Shown piece after piece: positions 45,140 through 57,229 of a stretch of DNA of 64,000 nt. Made by a program: the position numbers and the translations under genes. Each line of letters opens with the position of its first letter. Positions within the stretch are counted from its first letter, which is position 1. The notes beneath the pieces are model-generated. The model made no database searches. It was not told where the DNA came from and was given only the letters and a program-made list of their open reading frames with translations. This DNA comes from Oligella ureolytica DSM 18253. GTDB taxonomy: Bacteria; Pseudomonadota; Gammaproteobacteria; Burkholderiales; Burkholderiaceae_B. The stretch is taken from assembly GCF_000373745.1 (NCBI RefSeq), contig NZ_KB892357.1, positions 1 through 64,000 of the forward strand. Direction: 5' to 3'.

Positions 45140-47143
45140 TTATCGCACCAATACAAAGAAAGAGATTAAAACAATAACACCTACCAACATGGACGCTGCA
45201 TAGTGATAGACATAACCGGATTGTAGCTTACGGCTAATCGCCGCAATACCGGCAATCAGCTTGGTACTACCACCAATGATGAAGCCGTCAATCACGCCTC
45301 TATCGCCGCCCTTCCAGAAGCCCTTACCAATCACGCGCGCACCACGGGCAAAGACATTCTCATAAACCCAGTCAACATAGTATTTGTTTTCCAAAATACG
45401 GTTAACACCGGAGAAGGCATTGTAAATTTTAGCGGGTGTTGTTGGGCTAATCACATAGAGATAGAGCGCTACGACAAAACCGGCCACCACTAACCAGAAT
45501 GGTACTGTCTGAACAGCATGTAAGCCGTAAGCATACCAACCATGGAAAGTTGATGCAATCGTAGCCATCGCAGGATGCAGTGCACCATCAACGTAAATCA
45601 CGTTATTGAAGAAATCACCGAATAACATCGGCTCAATCGCCCATGCCCCAACAAGTACTGAAGGAATGGCCAACAGAATCAATGGCAAAGTAACCACCCA
45701 AGAAGATTCTTTTGGCTTCTCACCTTCTGCCAAGCGATGCGGATCGTCGGCAGGTACCTGATCAAAGCGCTCTTTACCGTGGAACACGACAAAGTACAAG
45801 CGGAACGAGTAGAGCGACGTAACAAACACACCGATGAGTACACAGTAGTACGCGAAGCTTGCACCCCAGACATTGGCTGCGTGAGCTGCTTCAATGATGT
45901 GCTCTTTGGAATAGTAACCTGAGAAGAAAGGTGTACCGACCAAAGACAGCGTACCGATCAAGAAGGTAATCCATGTAATCGGCATATACTTACGAATCGC
46001 ACCCATGTAGCGGATATCTTGATTGTGGTGCATACCGATAATGACTGAACCCGCGCCTAAGAACAATAACGCCTTGAAGAAAGCGTGAGTCATTAGATGG
46101 AATACTGCTGCACTGTAGGCTGAAGCACCCAGCGCTACGGTCATATAACCTAATTGCGATAAAGTCGAGTAAGCAACGACACGCTTAATATCGTTTTGAA
46201 TTAAACCAAGAATACCGAGGAATAACGCACCAATCGCACCCACAATAATCACTAAGGACAACGCAGTGTTAGATAACTCAAACACCGGAGAGAAACGCGC
46301 CACCATAAAGATACCGGCGGTTACCATGGTTGCCGCGTGAATTAACGCAGAGATCGGCGTAGGACCTTCCATCGAGTCAGGTAACCAAGCATGTAATGGC
46401 ACCTGAGCTGATTTACCCATCGCACCGATAAACAAACAAATCGCTGCCACGGTAACGATGGTCCAATCCGTACCTGGTAAATAAGTAAATGACAATAAAG
46501 AGCTGCTCGCAAATACCTGCTCGTAGTTAAGACTGCCGCTATAAGCAAATAACAGACCGATACCTAATAAGAAACCGAAGTCACCGACACGGTTAACTAA
46601 GAAGGCCTTCATATTGGCAAAAATAGCCGTTGGTCTTTCGTACCAGAAACCAATCAATAGATAAGACACTAAACCTACTGCCTCCCAGCCGAAGAATAGT
46701 AAAAGCATATTGTTTGCCATTACTAACATCAACATAGAGAAAGTAAAGAGTGAAATATAACTAAAGAAACGGTTATAGCCGGGATCGTCAGACATGTAGC
46801 CGATGGTATAAATATGAACCATCAGTGACACCGAAGTCACCACAACCATCATTGTGGCTGTCAGTGAATCCACTAAAAACCCGATCTCAATAGGTACCGT
46901 ACCGATAAGCGCCCACGTATAGATCGTCTCATTGAAGTACGCATCGTTGACAACGACTTGGTACAACACATATAAGGAAGCAATGGTAGAAAAAGCTACT
47001 AGTGCAATCGTAAGGCCATGTCCGCCGGTACGTGTTACTTGGCGACCGAAAAAGCCGGTACCAAATAAACCCACCACAATCGACCCCAGCAAAGGCGCTA
47101 AGGCGATAGCGAGTAAGAACATTGGAGATAAAGTTGATTCCAT
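45140..47143 (-). CDS. nuoL: NADH-quinone oxidoreductase subunit L
   Basis: A 667-residue antiporter-like subunit with the long amphipathic lateral helix that couples the membrane arm. It includes LFFGWEAVGLVSYLLIGFW, GKSAQVPLHAWLPDSMEGPTP and HAATMVTAGIFMVAR. The C-terminal region ends with a transmembrane anchor (MLVGVIVLISFFVLVR). Confidence 0.97.
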   Translation of the reverse strand: MESTLSPMFLLAIALAPLLGSIVVGLFGTGFFGRQVTRTGGHGLTIALVAFSTIASLYVLYQVVVNDAYFNETIYTWALIGTVPIEIGFLVDSLTATMMVVVTSVSLMVHIYTIGYMSDDPGYNRFFSYISLFTFSMLMLVMANNMLLLFFGWEAVGLVSYLLIGFWYERPTAIFANMKAFLVNRVGDFGFLLGIGLLFAYSGSLNYEQVFASSSLLSFTYLPGTDWTIVTVAAICLFIGAMGKSAQVPLHAWLPDSMEGPTPISALIHAATMVTAGIFMVARFSPVFELSNTALSLVIIVGAIGALFLGILGLIQNDIKRVVAYSTLSQLGYMTVALGASAYSAAVFHLMTHAFFKALLFLGAGSVIIGMHHNQDIRYMGAIRKYMPITWITFLIGTLSLVGTPFFSGYYSKEHIIEAAHAANVWGASFAYYCVLIGVFVTSLYSFRLYFVVFHGKERFDQVPADDPHRLAEGEKPKESSWVVTLPLILLAIPSVLVGAWAIEPMLFGDFFNNVIYVDGALHPAMATIASTFHGWYAYGLHAVQTVPFWLVVAGFVVALYLYVISPTTPAKIYNAFSGVNRILENKYYVDWVYENVFARGARVIGKGFWKGGDRGVIDGFIIGGSTKLIAGIAAISRKLQSGYVYHYAASMLVGVIVLISFFVLVR

Positions 47144-47154
47144 GGTTTACCCCC

Positions 47155-47481
47155 TTAGCCTTGCAGACGACCAATGTCGTCAACGTTAATCGAGTTAATC
47201 TTACGGAATAGCATCACTAAAATAGCTAAACCAATAGCAGCTTCAGCAGCAGCAACCGTCAAGACAAAAAACACAAAGATTTGTCCTGCCGTATCCGGTA
47301 GCCCATCAGGCCCGGGATGCCATTGAGAAAATGCCACAAAGTTCATATTGACCGATAACAAAATCAATTCAATTGACATCAAAATACCAATCATATTGCG
47401 ACGGTTTAAGACAATTCCAAAAACCCCAATGGCAAATAGCACTGCGCCTAATATCAAATAATGCGCCAAACTCAATGTCAT
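47155..47481 (-). CDS. nuoK: NADH-quinone oxidoreductase subunit K
   Basis: A 108-residue three-span subunit of the membrane arm. It has [18 protein letters not shown] with the conserved Glu in span 2, and [14 protein letters not shown] with the second conserved Glu. Overlaps nuoJ by four bases. Confidence 0.96.
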   Translation of the reverse strand: MTLSLAHYLILGAVLFAIGVFGIVLNRRNMIGILMSIELILLSVNMNFVAFSQWHPGPDGLPDTAGQIFVFFVLTVAAAEAAIGLAILVMLFRKINSINVDDIGRLQG

Positions 47482-48131
47482 TTGCTCTCTCCCTCTTGAT
47501 TTTCAGCGACAGCTAGCTGTTGAGCCTCTGCTTCCGAAGCAATATTCACTAAACGTACGCGCTCTTTTGGATTAGCTCTTAGTTGCTCGCTAACGCTAGT
47601 GTATTTACGATTTTTACGCTCACGTAAGGTGATACCTACGGCAGCAATCATACCGACTAATAAAACTAAAGCACCGACTTGGATCGCATAGCTATACTCG
47701 GTGTACATCGCATTACCGATTTCAACCACGTTGTTATAGGACGAAGGTAAGTCCTGAGCAATCGGTCCGCCAGTACCAAAATAGACAGTACCCAACACAG
47801 AAGCAATTTCTAATACCATCACCCCACCAACCACCAGGCCGAGCGGCAAATAAGCACGGAAACCGCGACGTAAACTCTCCGGTACGATATCAATCATCAT
47901 CACCACGAAGAGGAACATCACCATCACGGCACCGACGTAAATAATGACCAGCAATAGGCCGAGATACTCTGCGCCAATTAAAATCCACAGCATAGACGCA
48001 GTGAAGAAAGTCAGCATCAGATGTAAGGCGGCAACCACCGGACTACGTGACAGAACGACGCGTGCTCCCGCGACGATTGCCACAAAGGCCAAAATATAAA
48101 AAAGAACTGTTGAAAAAATCATGATCTCCAC
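47478..48131 (-). CDS. nuoJ: NADH-quinone oxidoreductase subunit J
   Basis: A 217-residue membrane subunit with five spans. It has [29 protein letters not shown], including the pi-bulge-type third span of the family. The hydrophilic C-terminal tail (about 50 residues, ending [11 protein letters not shown]) is long but common in this order. Three bases after nuoI. Confidence 0.95.
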   Translation of the reverse strand: MEIMIFSTVLFYILAFVAIVAGARVVLSRSPVVAALHLMLTFFTASMLWILIGAEYLGLLLVIIYVGAVMVMFLFVVMMIDIVPESLRRGFRAYLPLGLVVGGVMVLEIASVLGTVYFGTGGPIAQDLPSSYNNVVEIGNAMYTEYSYAIQVGALVLLVGMIAAVGITLRERKNRKYTSVSEQLRANPKERVRLVNIASEAEAQQLAVAENQEGESK

Positions 48132-48134
48132 CTA

Positions 48135-48623
48135 TTAGCGATACGGCGCATCTGCTTCACGACGCTTAGCGATTTCGTCTTCATAACGATCGCCAATCGC
48201 CAGCAACATGTCTTTTGTGAAGTACAAATCACCGCGCTTTTCACCGTGATACTCGTGAATGTGCGTCTCGACAATTGAGTCAACCGGGCAACTTTCTTCA
48301 CAAAAACCACAGAAAATGCACTTGGTTAAATCAATATCGTATCGGCTTGTGCGACGTGTACCGTCTTCGCGTTCATGCGATTCAATGGTGATCGCCATGG
48401 CCGGACACACCGCCTCACACAATTTACAGGCAATACAACGCTCTTCCCCATTAGGGTAGCGACGTAAAGCATGTAAACCACGGAAACGAGGAGACATTGG
48501 TGTTTTCTCGTAGGGATACTTAAGGGTGAACTTCGGCTTAAAGAAATAACCGCCGGTGAGCATCATCCCTTTTAGCAACTCTTTCAGCATAAAGCTGTCA
48601 ACAAAGCGTTTAAATTTACTCAT
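48135..48623 (-). CDS. nuoI: NADH-quinone oxidoreductase subunit I
   Basis: A 162-residue peripheral subunit with two 4Fe-4S clusters: [16 protein letters not shown] near residue 61 and [16 protein letters not shown] near 100. It carries clusters N6a and N6b toward quinone. An amphipathic N-terminal helix anchors it. Confidence 0.97.
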   Translation of the reverse strand: MSKFKRFVDSFMLKELLKGMMLTGGYFFKPKFTLKYPYEKTPMSPRFRGLHALRRYPNGEERCIACKLCEAVCPAMAITIESHEREDGTRRTSRYDIDLTKCIFCGFCEESCPVDSIVETHIHEYHGEKRGDLYFTKDMLLAIGDRYEDEIAKRREADAPYR

Positions 48624-48633
48624 AATTTCACCC

Positions 48634-49734
48634 TTAATTCCAAATACTTAATGGTGTTTGCATCCAAACCGCCACCACCAAGAACCAGACCACGGTAACA
48701 GGAATGAACACCTTCCAACCTAAGCGCATGATCTGGTCATAACGGAAGCGTGGGAACGATGCACGGAACCAAATAAATAGTGATACCACGCAGAAGGTCT
48801 TAAGACCTAACCACAACCAGCCCGGGATCCATGTGAATGGAATAATATCGAACGGCGCTGACCAACCACCTAAGAAGAAGATGGAGCAGAGAGCCGACAA
48901 TAAAATCATATTGGCGTACTCTGCCAGGAAGAACATGGCAAAGCCCATGCCGGAGTACTCAACCATGTGACCCGCAACAATCTCAGACTCGCCCTCTACC
49001 ACGTCAAAGGGGTGACGGTTAGTCTCAGCTACGATCGAGATAATGTACACAATGAATAAAGGGAATAATGGGATAAAGTTCCAAGAAAGGATAGTTAAGC
49101 CCTTATCTGCAAAAAACCCTTCGGTCTGCTGGAAGACAATGCCGTTCATGTTCATCGTGCCGGAAACTAAAATCACCGTCACCAAAACCATGGTTAGCGA
49201 TAACTCATAAGAAATCATTTGCGCTGATGCACGCATCGCACCCAAAAACGGATACTTAGAGTTAGATGCCCAACCGGCAAAAATCACCCCGTAAACACCT
49301 AAGGCAGTAATCGCTGCAATGTATAAAATACCTGCGTTGACATTGGCCAACACCGCTTCGGGACCAAAGGGAATCACAGCCCAAGCGGCGAGTGCCGGAA
49401 CCAAAGTCATAATAGGTGATAACTTATACATGACCTTGTGCGCTTTGGACGGTACGATCACTTCCTTAGTCAGTAGCTTAAGAACGTCAGCAAAAGGCTG
49501 TAAAATACCACCGGGACCCACACGGTTAGGACCACGACGCATATGCATATAACCAATCATGCGACGCTCCCAAAGTGTTAAGAAAGCCACACAAATAATA
49601 ATCGGCATCGCGATCACAAGGATCAAGATAACTGTCCAGATGACCAACCACAGGGTTTCGCCAAGCAAACCGGCACCCCATGTGTCAATTGCTGAAACAG
49701 CATCAGTAAACCAGCCCCAAATATTAGTATTCAT
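48634..49734 (-). CDS. nuoH: NADH-quinone oxidoreductase subunit H
   Basis: A 366-residue eight-span subunit that forms part of the quinone site. It has [47 protein letters not shown] and [20 protein letters not shown], all conserved loops. Overlaps nuoG by one base. Confidence 0.97.
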   Translation of the reverse strand: MNTNIWGWFTDAVSAIDTWGAGLLGETLWLVIWTVILILVIAMPIIICVAFLTLWERRMIGYMHMRRGPNRVGPGGILQPFADVLKLLTKEVIVPSKAHKVMYKLSPIMTLVPALAAWAVIPFGPEAVLANVNAGILYIAAITALGVYGVIFAGWASNSKYPFLGAMRASAQMISYELSLTMVLVTVILVSGTMNMNGIVFQQTEGFFADKGLTILSWNFIPLFPLFIVYIISIVAETNRHPFDVVEGESEIVAGHMVEYSGMGFAMFFLAEYANMILLSALCSIFFLGGWSAPFDIIPFTWIPGWLWLGLKTFCVVSLFIWFRASFPRFRYDQIMRLGWKVFIPVTVVWFLVVAVWMQTPLSIWN

Positions 49735-52034
49735 TAGACTTTCTCCACTGATAATTGAACAAGGGCACCACCAAGTACAGCAGTTTGCTCATAGCCCAAT
49801 GGTACGCTGACCGTGTTATCAACCAGCTGATTTTGCAATTTAACCGGTAGAACGACCTCGCCACGATTACTCTTAACAAGTACCTGATCGCCCTCTTCAA
49901 CCTCTAATGCGGCCATGGTAGCGGCATTAAGACCGGCAACCAACTTAGGCGTTTGTTGCTGTAACGCCGGCGCACGACGAACAACCGCATCCGAGCGGTA
50001 AATTGGCATATTAGCCACACGCTCAAAAGCATTTACCGCGACATTAGGATTATAAGGCTCTGCCTTGACTTGATTATTAAACTGACCGGTATAGTTTTGT
50101 GCTAAGACGACATCACGAATCGCTTCAGAACTTTCAGCGTCGAAATCCGCTAATTTTAATAAATTACCGATAACGCGTAATACCTTCCAAGCCGGGCGAC
50201 TATTACCCAGCGCCGGAACCACGCCTTTAAAGCTTTGCGCACGGCCCTCAGCATTAATAAAGGTACCTGAGGTCTCTGTAAACGGACCGACCGGTAGCAT
50301 GACTTTGGCCCACTGCTTAGCATCAGAAGCATAAGAAGTTAACGCAATGGTTGAGGCTTGAGCAAACAACTCGCGAGCGCGAATCGGATCATCAAAGTCC
50401 AAGCTCTCTGCATGCAATACAACATAGGCACTGAGTGGATTCTTCATCATTTGTGCTGCATTCATTCCGCCATTTTGAGGGGCGGCACCGGCAACACATG
50501 CTCCCACGTGGTTAGCACCACGGGTCAAGTAACCTAAAGGTGCTTCCAAAGCTTGCGCAAGAACATGGCTGTGCGCGAGGACATTACTCGCAGAAGACTT
50601 ACTCAATACGCCGTTACCCATAAATACAGCAGGCTTTGTACCGCTGATTAAGATATTGGCAATTTGACTGAACTGATCGTTTTCATCAACCTCAGCACCT
50701 TCTTGAAGCTTAGCGATTGCTTTGCCAATGCTATCAATCGCAGCACATAGCTGGCTAGGTGCGACGGTTAGGCGAGCGGCGACCGGGAACAATGGGTCCT
50801 CACCGTTACTGTCCAGTAACACAATACGCGCACCGGCTTTAGCTGCCTGACGTAAGCGCTGAGCAAATAATGGGTGGTCTTGACGTAAATTACTATCAAC
50901 AATTAACACGCCATCAAGCGTATTTAACTCGGCAATCGGCATACCCAACCAAGGTGTACCCTCTAATGCCTTGTCGATATTTTCATCACCCAGACGTAGA
51001 CGGCTATCAATATGGTCAGAACCTAAACCACGAATCAACTTACTGAGTAAGCTCATTTCTTCGAGTGTAGCGTATTCAGCGGCAAACGCACCGATACTGC
51101 CAACACCTTGCTGTTCGTTGGCCTTAATTAGCAGATCGGTAGCGGCAACTAAGGCATCTTCCCAAGAGGTTTCGCGCCAGACGCCATCATCGCTCTTGAC
51201 CATCGGTGTGGTTAGACGATCTTCGGCATATAAACCTTCGTAGGAGAAACGATCCTTGTCGCTAATCCAACACTCGTTAACTGCTTCATTTTCAAATGGC
51301 ACCACACGGAGTACGCGCTCATTTTTAACCTGAACCACGATATTGGAACCCACGCTATCGTGCGGGCTCACTGAGCGACGTCGTGCTAATTCCCAAGTAC
51401 GGGCTTGGTAACGGAAAGGCTTAGAAGTCAAGGCACCAACCGGGCATAAATCAATCATATTACCCGAAAGCTCAGAGCTTACTGCCTCACCTAAATATGA
51501 GGTAATTTCAGCATGCTCACCGCGATGTACCATACCTAATTCCATGACGCCGCCAATCTCTTGGCCAAAGCGCACGCAACGAGTACAGTGGATACAACGC
51601 GTCATCTCCTCTGCGGAGATCAGTGGACCCATTGACTTATGGAAAACCACACGCTTTTCTTCTTTATAGTTACTGGCATCGTGGCCGTAACCCACAGCCA
51701 AGTCTTGTAACTGACACTCACCGCCCTGGTCACAGATTGGACAATCGAGGGGGTGATTAATTAATAAAAACTCCATCACAGCTTGCTGTGCTGCTAAGGC
51801 CTTGGGCGATTTAGTGTGCACCACCATGCCCTCGGCAACAGGTGTCGCACAAGCCGGTAACGCCTTAGGCGCTTTTTCAACCTCCACTAAGCACATACGG
51901 CAGTTAGCGGCAATGGATAATTTTTTGTGATAACAAAAGTGTGGCACGTAAAGACCTAATTCCGTGGCCGCATGCATAACGAAGCTGCCCTCAGGAACTG
52001 ATACTTTCTTGCCATCAACGGTAAGTTCAACCAT
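49734..52034 (-). CDS. nuoG: NADH-quinone oxidoreductase subunit G
   Basis: A 766-residue iron-sulfur subunit. The 2Fe-2S ferredoxin domain has [22 protein letters not shown], then [14 protein letters not shown] (N5 region) and [17 protein letters not shown] molybdopterin-oxidoreductase-like domain follows, without cofactor-binding function in this family. The middle carries [22 protein letters not shown]. Confidence 0.96.
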   Translation of the reverse strand: MVELTVDGKKVSVPEGSFVMHAATELGLYVPHFCYHKKLSIAANCRMCLVEVEKAPKALPACATPVAEGMVVHTKSPKALAAQQAVMEFLLINHPLDCPICDQGGECQLQDLAVGYGHDASNYKEEKRVVFHKSMGPLISAEEMTRCIHCTRCVRFGQEIGGVMELGMVHRGEHAEITSYLGEAVSSELSGNMIDLCPVGALTSKPFRYQARTWELARRRSVSPHDSVGSNIVVQVKNERVLRVVPFENEAVNECWISDKDRFSYEGLYAEDRLTTPMVKSDDGVWRETSWEDALVAATDLLIKANEQQGVGSIGAFAAEYATLEEMSLLSKLIRGLGSDHIDSRLRLGDENIDKALEGTPWLGMPIAELNTLDGVLIVDSNLRQDHPLFAQRLRQAAKAGARIVLLDSNGEDPLFPVAARLTVAPSQLCAAIDSIGKAIAKLQEGAEVDENDQFSQIANILISGTKPAVFMGNGVLSKSSASNVLAHSHVLAQALEAPLGYLTRGANHVGACVAGAAPQNGGMNAAQMMKNPLSAYVVLHAESLDFDDPIRARELFAQASTIALTSYASDAKQWAKVMLPVGPFTETSGTFINAEGRAQSFKGVVPALGNSRPAWKVLRVIGNLLKLADFDAESSEAIRDVVLAQNYTGQFNNQVKAEPYNPNVAVNAFERVANMPIYRSDAVVRRAPALQQQTPKLVAGLNAATMAALEVEEGDQVLVKSNRGEVVLPVKLQNQLVDNTVSVPLGYEQTAVLGGALVQLSVEKV

Positions 52035-52046
52035 GGTAAAAACCTA

Positions 52047-53414
52047 TTAAATATATGGCGCTACGACACATTGCTTATGTTCAATGTGGTACGCGAACTC
52101 ATCACGGAAATGCTTTAAGAAACCCTTAACCGGCATGGCAGCTGCGTCACCAAGGGCACAAATCGTGCGACCCATGATGTTGCCGGCGATACGATCAAGC
52201 TCATCCAGATCCTCCGGACGACCTTCCCCGTGTTCGATACGGTTAACAACTCGCCATAACCAACCGGTCCCCTCACGACAAGGAGTACACTGACCGCAGC
52301 TCTCGTGCATATAGAAGTAAGACAAACGCAGTAACGAACGAACCATGCAACGGCTATCGTCCATCACGGTCACCGCGCCGGAACCCAACATCGAGCCGGC
52401 TTTGGCAATGCTGTCATAGTCCATCGTACAGTCCATCATGATGTCTGCCGGCAACACCGGCGCACTTGAACCGCCCGGAATGACTGCTTTTAGCTTGGCG
52501 CCATTACGCATACCGCCTGCGAGCTCTAATAAGGTCGCAAAGGGTGTACCCATAGGGATTTCATACACGCCGGGACGCTCAACGTCACCTGTAATAGAAA
52601 ATAACTTAGTACCACCGTTGTTAGGCTTACCAAGCTCTAAATACTGCTGACCACCCATCGCTAGCGCATAAGGTACACTGGCAAAGGTTTCTGTGTTGTT
52701 AATCGTGGTCGGCTTGCCATAGACACCGAAACCGGCTGGGAATGGCGGTTTAAAGCGTGGCTGACCCTTTTTGCCCTCTAGTGACTCCAGCAAAGCGGTC
52801 TCTTCACCACAAATATAAGCTCCATAACCATGATGTGCATGCAATTGGAAGCTGAAATCACTACCGAGTAGGTTATCGCCTAAGAAGCCATGTGCACGAG
52901 CCTGCTCAAGCGCTTCTTCAAAACGCTCATAGACCTCAAAAATCTCACCGTGGATGTAGTTGTAACCCACCGATGCGCCCATGGCAAAACCGGCAATGAT
53001 CATGCCCTCAATCACAGAGTGAGGATTAAAACGCAAGATATCGCGGTCTTTAAATGTACCCGGCTCACCCTCGTCAGAGTTACAGACAACATACATCTGC
53101 CCCTCGTAGGACTTAGGCATAAAGCTCCACTTCAGACCCGTAGGGAAGCCTGCCCCACCACGGCCACGCAAAGCAGAAAGCTTTAACTCATTGATAACGG
53201 TTTCTCGATCTAACTCGCCGGAGCAGATTTTGCGTAGGACCTCATAGCCACCACGCGCCATATAACCCTCGATACCCCAGTTAGTACCGTCTAAACCTTT
53301 TAGAATTTGGGGATTAATATGACGACCATGAAAAATCATGCTGTTCGCCAAATCACCACCCGGGTTAATTTCCAGTCCGCCGCTATACTTTTGGATAATT
53401 CGTTGTAAACCCAT
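52047..53414 (-). CDS. nuoF: NADH-quinone oxidoreductase subunit F
   Basis: A 455-residue NADH-binding subunit with FMN and one 4Fe-4S cluster. The [17 protein letters not shown] segment near residue 83 and [20 protein letters not shown] near 205 form the nucleotide sites; [16 protein letters not shown] near 375 holds the cluster Cys residues. Five bases after nuoE. Confidence 0.97.
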   Translation of the reverse strand: MGLQRIIQKYSGGLEINPGGDLANSMIFHGRHINPQILKGLDGTNWGIEGYMARGGYEVLRKICSGELDRETVINELKLSALRGRGGAGFPTGLKWSFMPKSYEGQMYVVCNSDEGEPGTFKDRDILRFNPHSVIEGMIIAGFAMGASVGYNYIHGEIFEVYERFEEALEQARAHGFLGDNLLGSDFSFQLHAHHGYGAYICGEETALLESLEGKKGQPRFKPPFPAGFGVYGKPTTINNTETFASVPYALAMGGQQYLELGKPNNGGTKLFSITGDVERPGVYEIPMGTPFATLLELAGGMRNGAKLKAVIPGGSSAPVLPADIMMDCTMDYDSIAKAGSMLGSGAVTVMDDSRCMVRSLLRLSYFYMHESCGQCTPCREGTGWLWRVVNRIEHGEGRPEDLDELDRIAGNIMGRTICALGDAAAMPVKGFLKHFRDEFAYHIEHKQCVVAPYI

Positions 53415-53419
53415 AACGA

Positions 53420-53905
53420 TTAACCCTCACTTTGAATATCGGCTAACAACTCATCGATACGCTCTTTGTCCATGCGGACACACATATGATGGTTATTAAT
53501 TAATAAAACAGGTGAATCACCGCACGCGCCTTGACACTCACTTTCTTGTAAAGTAATCAAGCCGTCTGCAGTTGTTTCGCCAATTGCAATACCTAATTTT
53601 TCACTAATGTAGTGCGCAGTTTTTTCGCCATCTCTTAAAGCACAGGGCAGGTTAGTACAGACTGTGAGCTTGTATTTACCTACCGGCTTTAATTCATACA
53701 TATCGTAAAAGGTGGCGACCTCTTGTACAGCAATTGCCGGCATACCGATATACTCGGCCACATCGACAATCACCTCATCCGAAACCCAGCCTTTTTCCAC
53801 TTGGGCAATACGCAATGCAGCCATCACTGCTGATTGACGCTGATCGGCAGGATACTTAGCCAATTCCTTGTCAATCTGTTTATAAGCCTGTTCAGAAAGT
53901 AACAT
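53420..53905 (-). CDS. nuoE: NADH-quinone oxidoreductase subunit E
   Basis: A 161-residue thioredoxin-fold subunit with a 2Fe-2S cluster (N1a). The four Cys residues are in [11 protein letters not shown] near residue 94 and [14 protein letters not shown] near 133. It lies 42 bases after nuoD, the largest gap inside the operon. Confidence 0.96.
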   Translation of the reverse strand: MLLSEQAYKQIDKELAKYPADQRQSAVMAALRIAQVEKGWVSDEVIVDVAEYIGMPAIAVQEVATFYDMYELKPVGKYKLTVCTNLPCALRDGEKTAHYISEKLGIAIGETTADGLITLQESECQGACGDSPVLLINNHHMCVRMDKERIDELLADIQSEG

Positions 53906-53947
53906 TTTTAATTCCTGTAATTCATTGATGCTGTGAAGCGTGGCTCC

Positions 53948-55204
53948 CTAGCGGTCAATCTCACCAAATACAATATCCTGCGTACCAATAATGGTGACCG
54001 CATCCGCCAGCATATGACCGCGTGACATTTCGTCTAGGCCCTGTAAATGCACAAAGCCCGGTGCACGGATCTTCATACGATATGGCTTATTAGCACCATC
54101 GGAAATCATATAAATACCAAACTCACCCTTGGGGTGCTCAACGCCGGCGTACGCCTCACCCTCAGGCACAGGGTAACCCTCGGAGAATAACTTGAAGTGA
54201 TGGATCAACTCCTCCATACCGGTTTTCATATCGACACGCTTAGGGGGTGCGATTTTATGGTCTTCGACAATTACCGGACCGGGGTTGGCACGTAACCACT
54301 GTACACACTGCTTAATGATCTTGGTGCTCTCGCGTAACTCTGCGATACGACATAAGTAACGATCGTAGCTGTCGCCATTGACACCGACAGGAATATCAAA
54401 GTCCAACTCATCATATGCGGCATAAGGCTGCTTACGACGGATATCCCACTCGACTCCTGAACCGCGTAACATCACACCTGTAAAGCCCTTATTGAGCGCA
54501 CGCTCAGGTGTCACCACACCCACATCAACCAAACGCTGCTTCCAGATACGGTTATCAGTCAGTAGGGTCTCGTACTCATCAATAGCGGAAGGATAATAAT
54601 CAACGAAGGCCTCGATAAAATCGAGCAAAGAACCCTGACGCCATTCGTTTAATCGCTTCATCTCGCGAACGCTGCGATACTTAGAGTCAATCTCGTGCTT
54701 CGGCATGCTATCAGGCAAGTCACGGTAAACACCACCGGGACGATAATAGGCCGCATGCAAGCGCGCACCGGAAACTGCCTCATAACAGTCCATGAGGTAC
54801 TCACGGTCACGGAAAGCATATAAGAAAACGGCCATCGCGCCTACGTCAAGCGCATGAGAACCGACGGACATCAAGTGATTCAGGATACGAGTGATCTCGT
54901 CAAACATAGTGCGAATATACTGCGCACGCTTAGGTACCTCGATACCTAAAAGCTTTTCGGTGGCCAAGCAAAACGCATGCTCATTGACCATCATAGAAAC
55001 ATAGTCCAAACGGTCCATATACGGCAACGCTTGGAGGTAGGTACGCTGCTCTGCGAGCTTTTCGGTACCGCGGTGTAATAAACCGATATGCGGGTCAGCG
55101 CGTAAAATCACCTCACCATTAAGCTCAAGAATCAAGCGTAATACGCCGTGAGCTGCCGGGTGCTGTGGACCAAAGTTTAAGTTATAACTTTTAATATCTG
55201 CCAT
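53948..55204 (-). CDS. nuoD: NADH-quinone oxidoreductase subunit D
   Basis: A 418-residue subunit at the quinone site. It begins [20 protein letters not shown], with the conserved His in [12 protein letters not shown]. It is separate from NuoC, unlike the fused enterobacterial form. Confidence 0.97.
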   Translation of the reverse strand: MADIKSYNLNFGPQHPAAHGVLRLILELNGEVILRADPHIGLLHRGTEKLAEQRTYLQALPYMDRLDYVSMMVNEHAFCLATEKLLGIEVPKRAQYIRTMFDEITRILNHLMSVGSHALDVGAMAVFLYAFRDREYLMDCYEAVSGARLHAAYYRPGGVYRDLPDSMPKHEIDSKYRSVREMKRLNEWRQGSLLDFIEAFVDYYPSAIDEYETLLTDNRIWKQRLVDVGVVTPERALNKGFTGVMLRGSGVEWDIRRKQPYAAYDELDFDIPVGVNGDSYDRYLCRIAELRESTKIIKQCVQWLRANPGPVIVEDHKIAPPKRVDMKTGMEELIHHFKLFSEGYPVPEGEAYAGVEHPKGEFGIYMISDGANKPYRMKIRAPGFVHLQGLDEMSRGHMLADAVTIIGTQDIVFGEIDR

Positions 55205-55206
55205 AA

Positions 55207-55905
55207 TTACTCTTGCCCTGCTCCATAACCCTCTTCGCGAATCACACGTGGCGTGATCTCACGATTTTCAATTGTGACGGGTTGATAAACTACACGTTGA
55301 GTTTCAGGATCATAAATCATCTCAACATGACCAATCACCGGGAAGTCCTTGCGGAAAGGATGACCAATAAAGCCATAGTCAGTCAAAATACGTCGTAAAT
55401 CCGGATGACCCTCAAAAACAATACCGAACAGGTCAAACGCTTCGCGCTCAAACCAATCAAGACCATTCCAGATATTGACCAGACTCGGTACAACCGGGAA
55501 ATCATTACTTTGAGGGAAGGTGCGTACACGTAAGCGCCAATTATGCTTAAGAGATAACAAGTGCAACACCACGGCAAAGCGACCCGGGAACTGACTTGGC
55601 TGCTCAGTCTGCATCATGTCGGAAGCCTCTGCAACCACCTCTTCACCCTGACCATCTGCGCCATGCAATATCGGCTGATTATCCTCGGGATGAACTGATA
55701 CGCCACCGTAGGTAAGATAGTCCACACCGCAAAGATCAATGGCCTGCTCAAAATGCAAATCCTCATGCTCTCGTAGCATTGAGCAGGTTTGAATCCAATG
55801 CTCCGGACTCACTGTCAGTGTCAATTGATTGGCATGCTCTACTAATTGAGCCTGCTCACCCAAAAGATTGACTAAGGTTTGCTGTAAATTATGTAAGCGT
55901 GTCAT
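55207..55905 (-). CDS. nuoC: NADH-quinone oxidoreductase subunit C
   Basis: A 232-residue subunit with the typical [19 protein letters not shown] and [24 protein letters not shown] segments. An acidic insertion near residue 75-100 ([22 protein letters not shown]) is present. ATG 55905 has GGGGG five bases upstream, overlapping the nuoB stop region. Confidence 0.95.
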   Translation of the reverse strand: MTRLHNLQQTLVNLLGEQAQLVEHANQLTLTVSPEHWIQTCSMLREHEDLHFEQAIDLCGVDYLTYGGVSVHPEDNQPILHGADGQGEEVVAEASDMMQTEQPSQFPGRFAVVLHLLSLKHNWRLRVRTFPQSNDFPVVPSLVNIWNGLDWFEREAFDLFGIVFEGHPDLRRILTDYGFIGHPFRKDFPVIGHVEMIYDPETQRVVYQPVTIENREITPRVIREEGYGAGQE

Positions 55906-55914
55906 CAAAGCCCC

Positions 55915-56400
55915 CTACGCTTCACGAGCAACCGTCTTGGAATGACGGATCTTGTTTTGTAACTGAAGCAAGCCATAAATCAACGCCTCAGATGTCGGCG
56001 GACAGCCCGGCACATAGATATCGACCGGCACTACACGGTCACAGCCTCGAACCACCGAATAAGAATAATGATAATAACCGCCACCATTGGCACAGGAGCC
56101 CATAGATACAACCCAACGCGGCTCGGCCATTTGGTCATAGACCTTGCGCAATGCAGGCGCCATTTTGTTACATAAGGTACCGGCAACAATCATCACATCT
56201 GACTGACGCGGTGTGGGACGGAAAATAATACCAAATTGGTCCATGTCATAACGAGCCGCACCCGCATGCATCATCTCCACCGCACAACAGGCCAAACCGA
56301 AGGTAACGGGCCACATAGAACCGGTCTGGTACCAATTCATGACCGCATCCACTGAGGTTACCAGGAAGCCCTTTTCTTTTAATTGAGTTTGTTCAGACAT
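55915..56400 (-). CDS. nuoB: NADH-quinone oxidoreductase subunit B
   Basis: A 161-residue subunit that holds the terminal 4Fe-4S cluster N2. Cys ligands are in [13 protein letters not shown] near residue 37, VAGTLCNKM near 100 and [14 protein letters not shown] near 131. Six bases upstream of the preferred nuoC start region. Confidence 0.97.
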   Translation of the reverse strand: MSEQTQLKEKGFLVTSVDAVMNWYQTGSMWPVTFGLACCAVEMMHAGAARYDMDQFGIIFRPTPRQSDVMIVAGTLCNKMAPALRKVYDQMAEPRWVVSMGSCANGGGYYHYSYSVVRGCDRVVPVDIYVPGCPPTSEALIYGLLQLQNKIRHSKTVAREA

Positions 56401-56421
56401 TTTCTAACCCTTTTCTGAAAA

Positions 56422-56781
56422 TTAATCCCAATCCAGCGCGCCTTTCTTCCACTCATAGATAAAGCCAACGGTCAAGATGACTAAAAATGCTAGGACTGTA
56501 AAGAAACCGACTAGACCAACTTGATCATTGGCAATCGCCCATGGGAACAAAAAGGCAATCTCTAAGTCGAATAGGATAAACAAAATGGCGACTAAGTAGT
56601 AACGAATATCGAATCGCATGCGCGCATCATCGAAGGCCTCGAAACCACACTCGAACTGGGACAGCTTCGCATCATATGGGTTTCTGGGACCTAATACGAC
56701 CCCAAGCAACAACAATAGGACCCCAAGGCCCCCTGCTACCAGCACAAACATAAGTACCGGAAAATACTCAGCTATATTCAT
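56422..56781 (-). CDS. nuoA: NADH-quinone oxidoreductase subunit A
   Basis: A 119-residue three-span subunit and the first gene of the operon. It has [33 protein letters not shown], with the conserved Cys in the loop of the quinone region. The secG-tRNA arrangement common upstream of nuoA in other Burkholderiales is not seen here; a porin gene lies upstream. Confidence 0.96.
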   Translation of the reverse strand: MNIAEYFPVLMFVLVAGGLGVLLLLLGVVLGPRNPYDAKLSQFECGFEAFDDARMRFDIRYYLVAILFILFDLEIAFLFPWAIANDQVGLVGFFTVLAFLVILTVGFIYEWKKGALDWD

Positions 56782-57229
56782 GAAACACCTTTTTACTAAA
56801 GCTTATGAATCGTCAAATCTAAGGCAAACATCAAGGCTAAGTTACAACCTGCATACTACATAACCCCACCAAAACATAGCGCTTAAATAAACTTTTCTAT
56901 TGTATCATTTTCTAACACCCTAAGGGTAGTTAGAATATTGCTAAAGCATTACAAAACCCGACTATTAATTGTAAATACACAGCACCTAAGTGGCGAAGTA
57001 GATAGCTGAACACCACAAGCGACGACGTTACAATAAAATTCAAAGATTTCGTATTGTGTTGTAAATTACACCAAGTTATTGACTAGGCAATGATACGACA
57101 GATTAGTAATTAGAGAAAAGAGAACAATCAGAACAGATCAGAAATAGGAACAGAAAGACAAATGTAAAAAGCCACTCCGAAGAGTGGCTTTTTTAGCTAT
57201 TTATCTACACGGTTAGACCATGCGGATAA
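56782..57229. other. 448-base intergenic region between nuoA and a porin gene
   Basis: It contains the porin terminator at 57166-57194 and, on the minus strand about 120 bases before nuoA, a TACAAT hexamer (near 56902) that could be the -10 of the nuo promoter, without a convincing -35. I see no RNA gene or coding frame. Confidence 0.5.
57166..57194 (-). terminator. Porin 1 terminator
   Basis: AAAAAGCCACTC pairs with GAGTGGCTTTTT around CGAA, with T-runs on both strands. It lies 36 bases past the porin stop. The GCCACTC/GAGTGGC core is the same as that of the second porin's terminator. Confidence 0.85.
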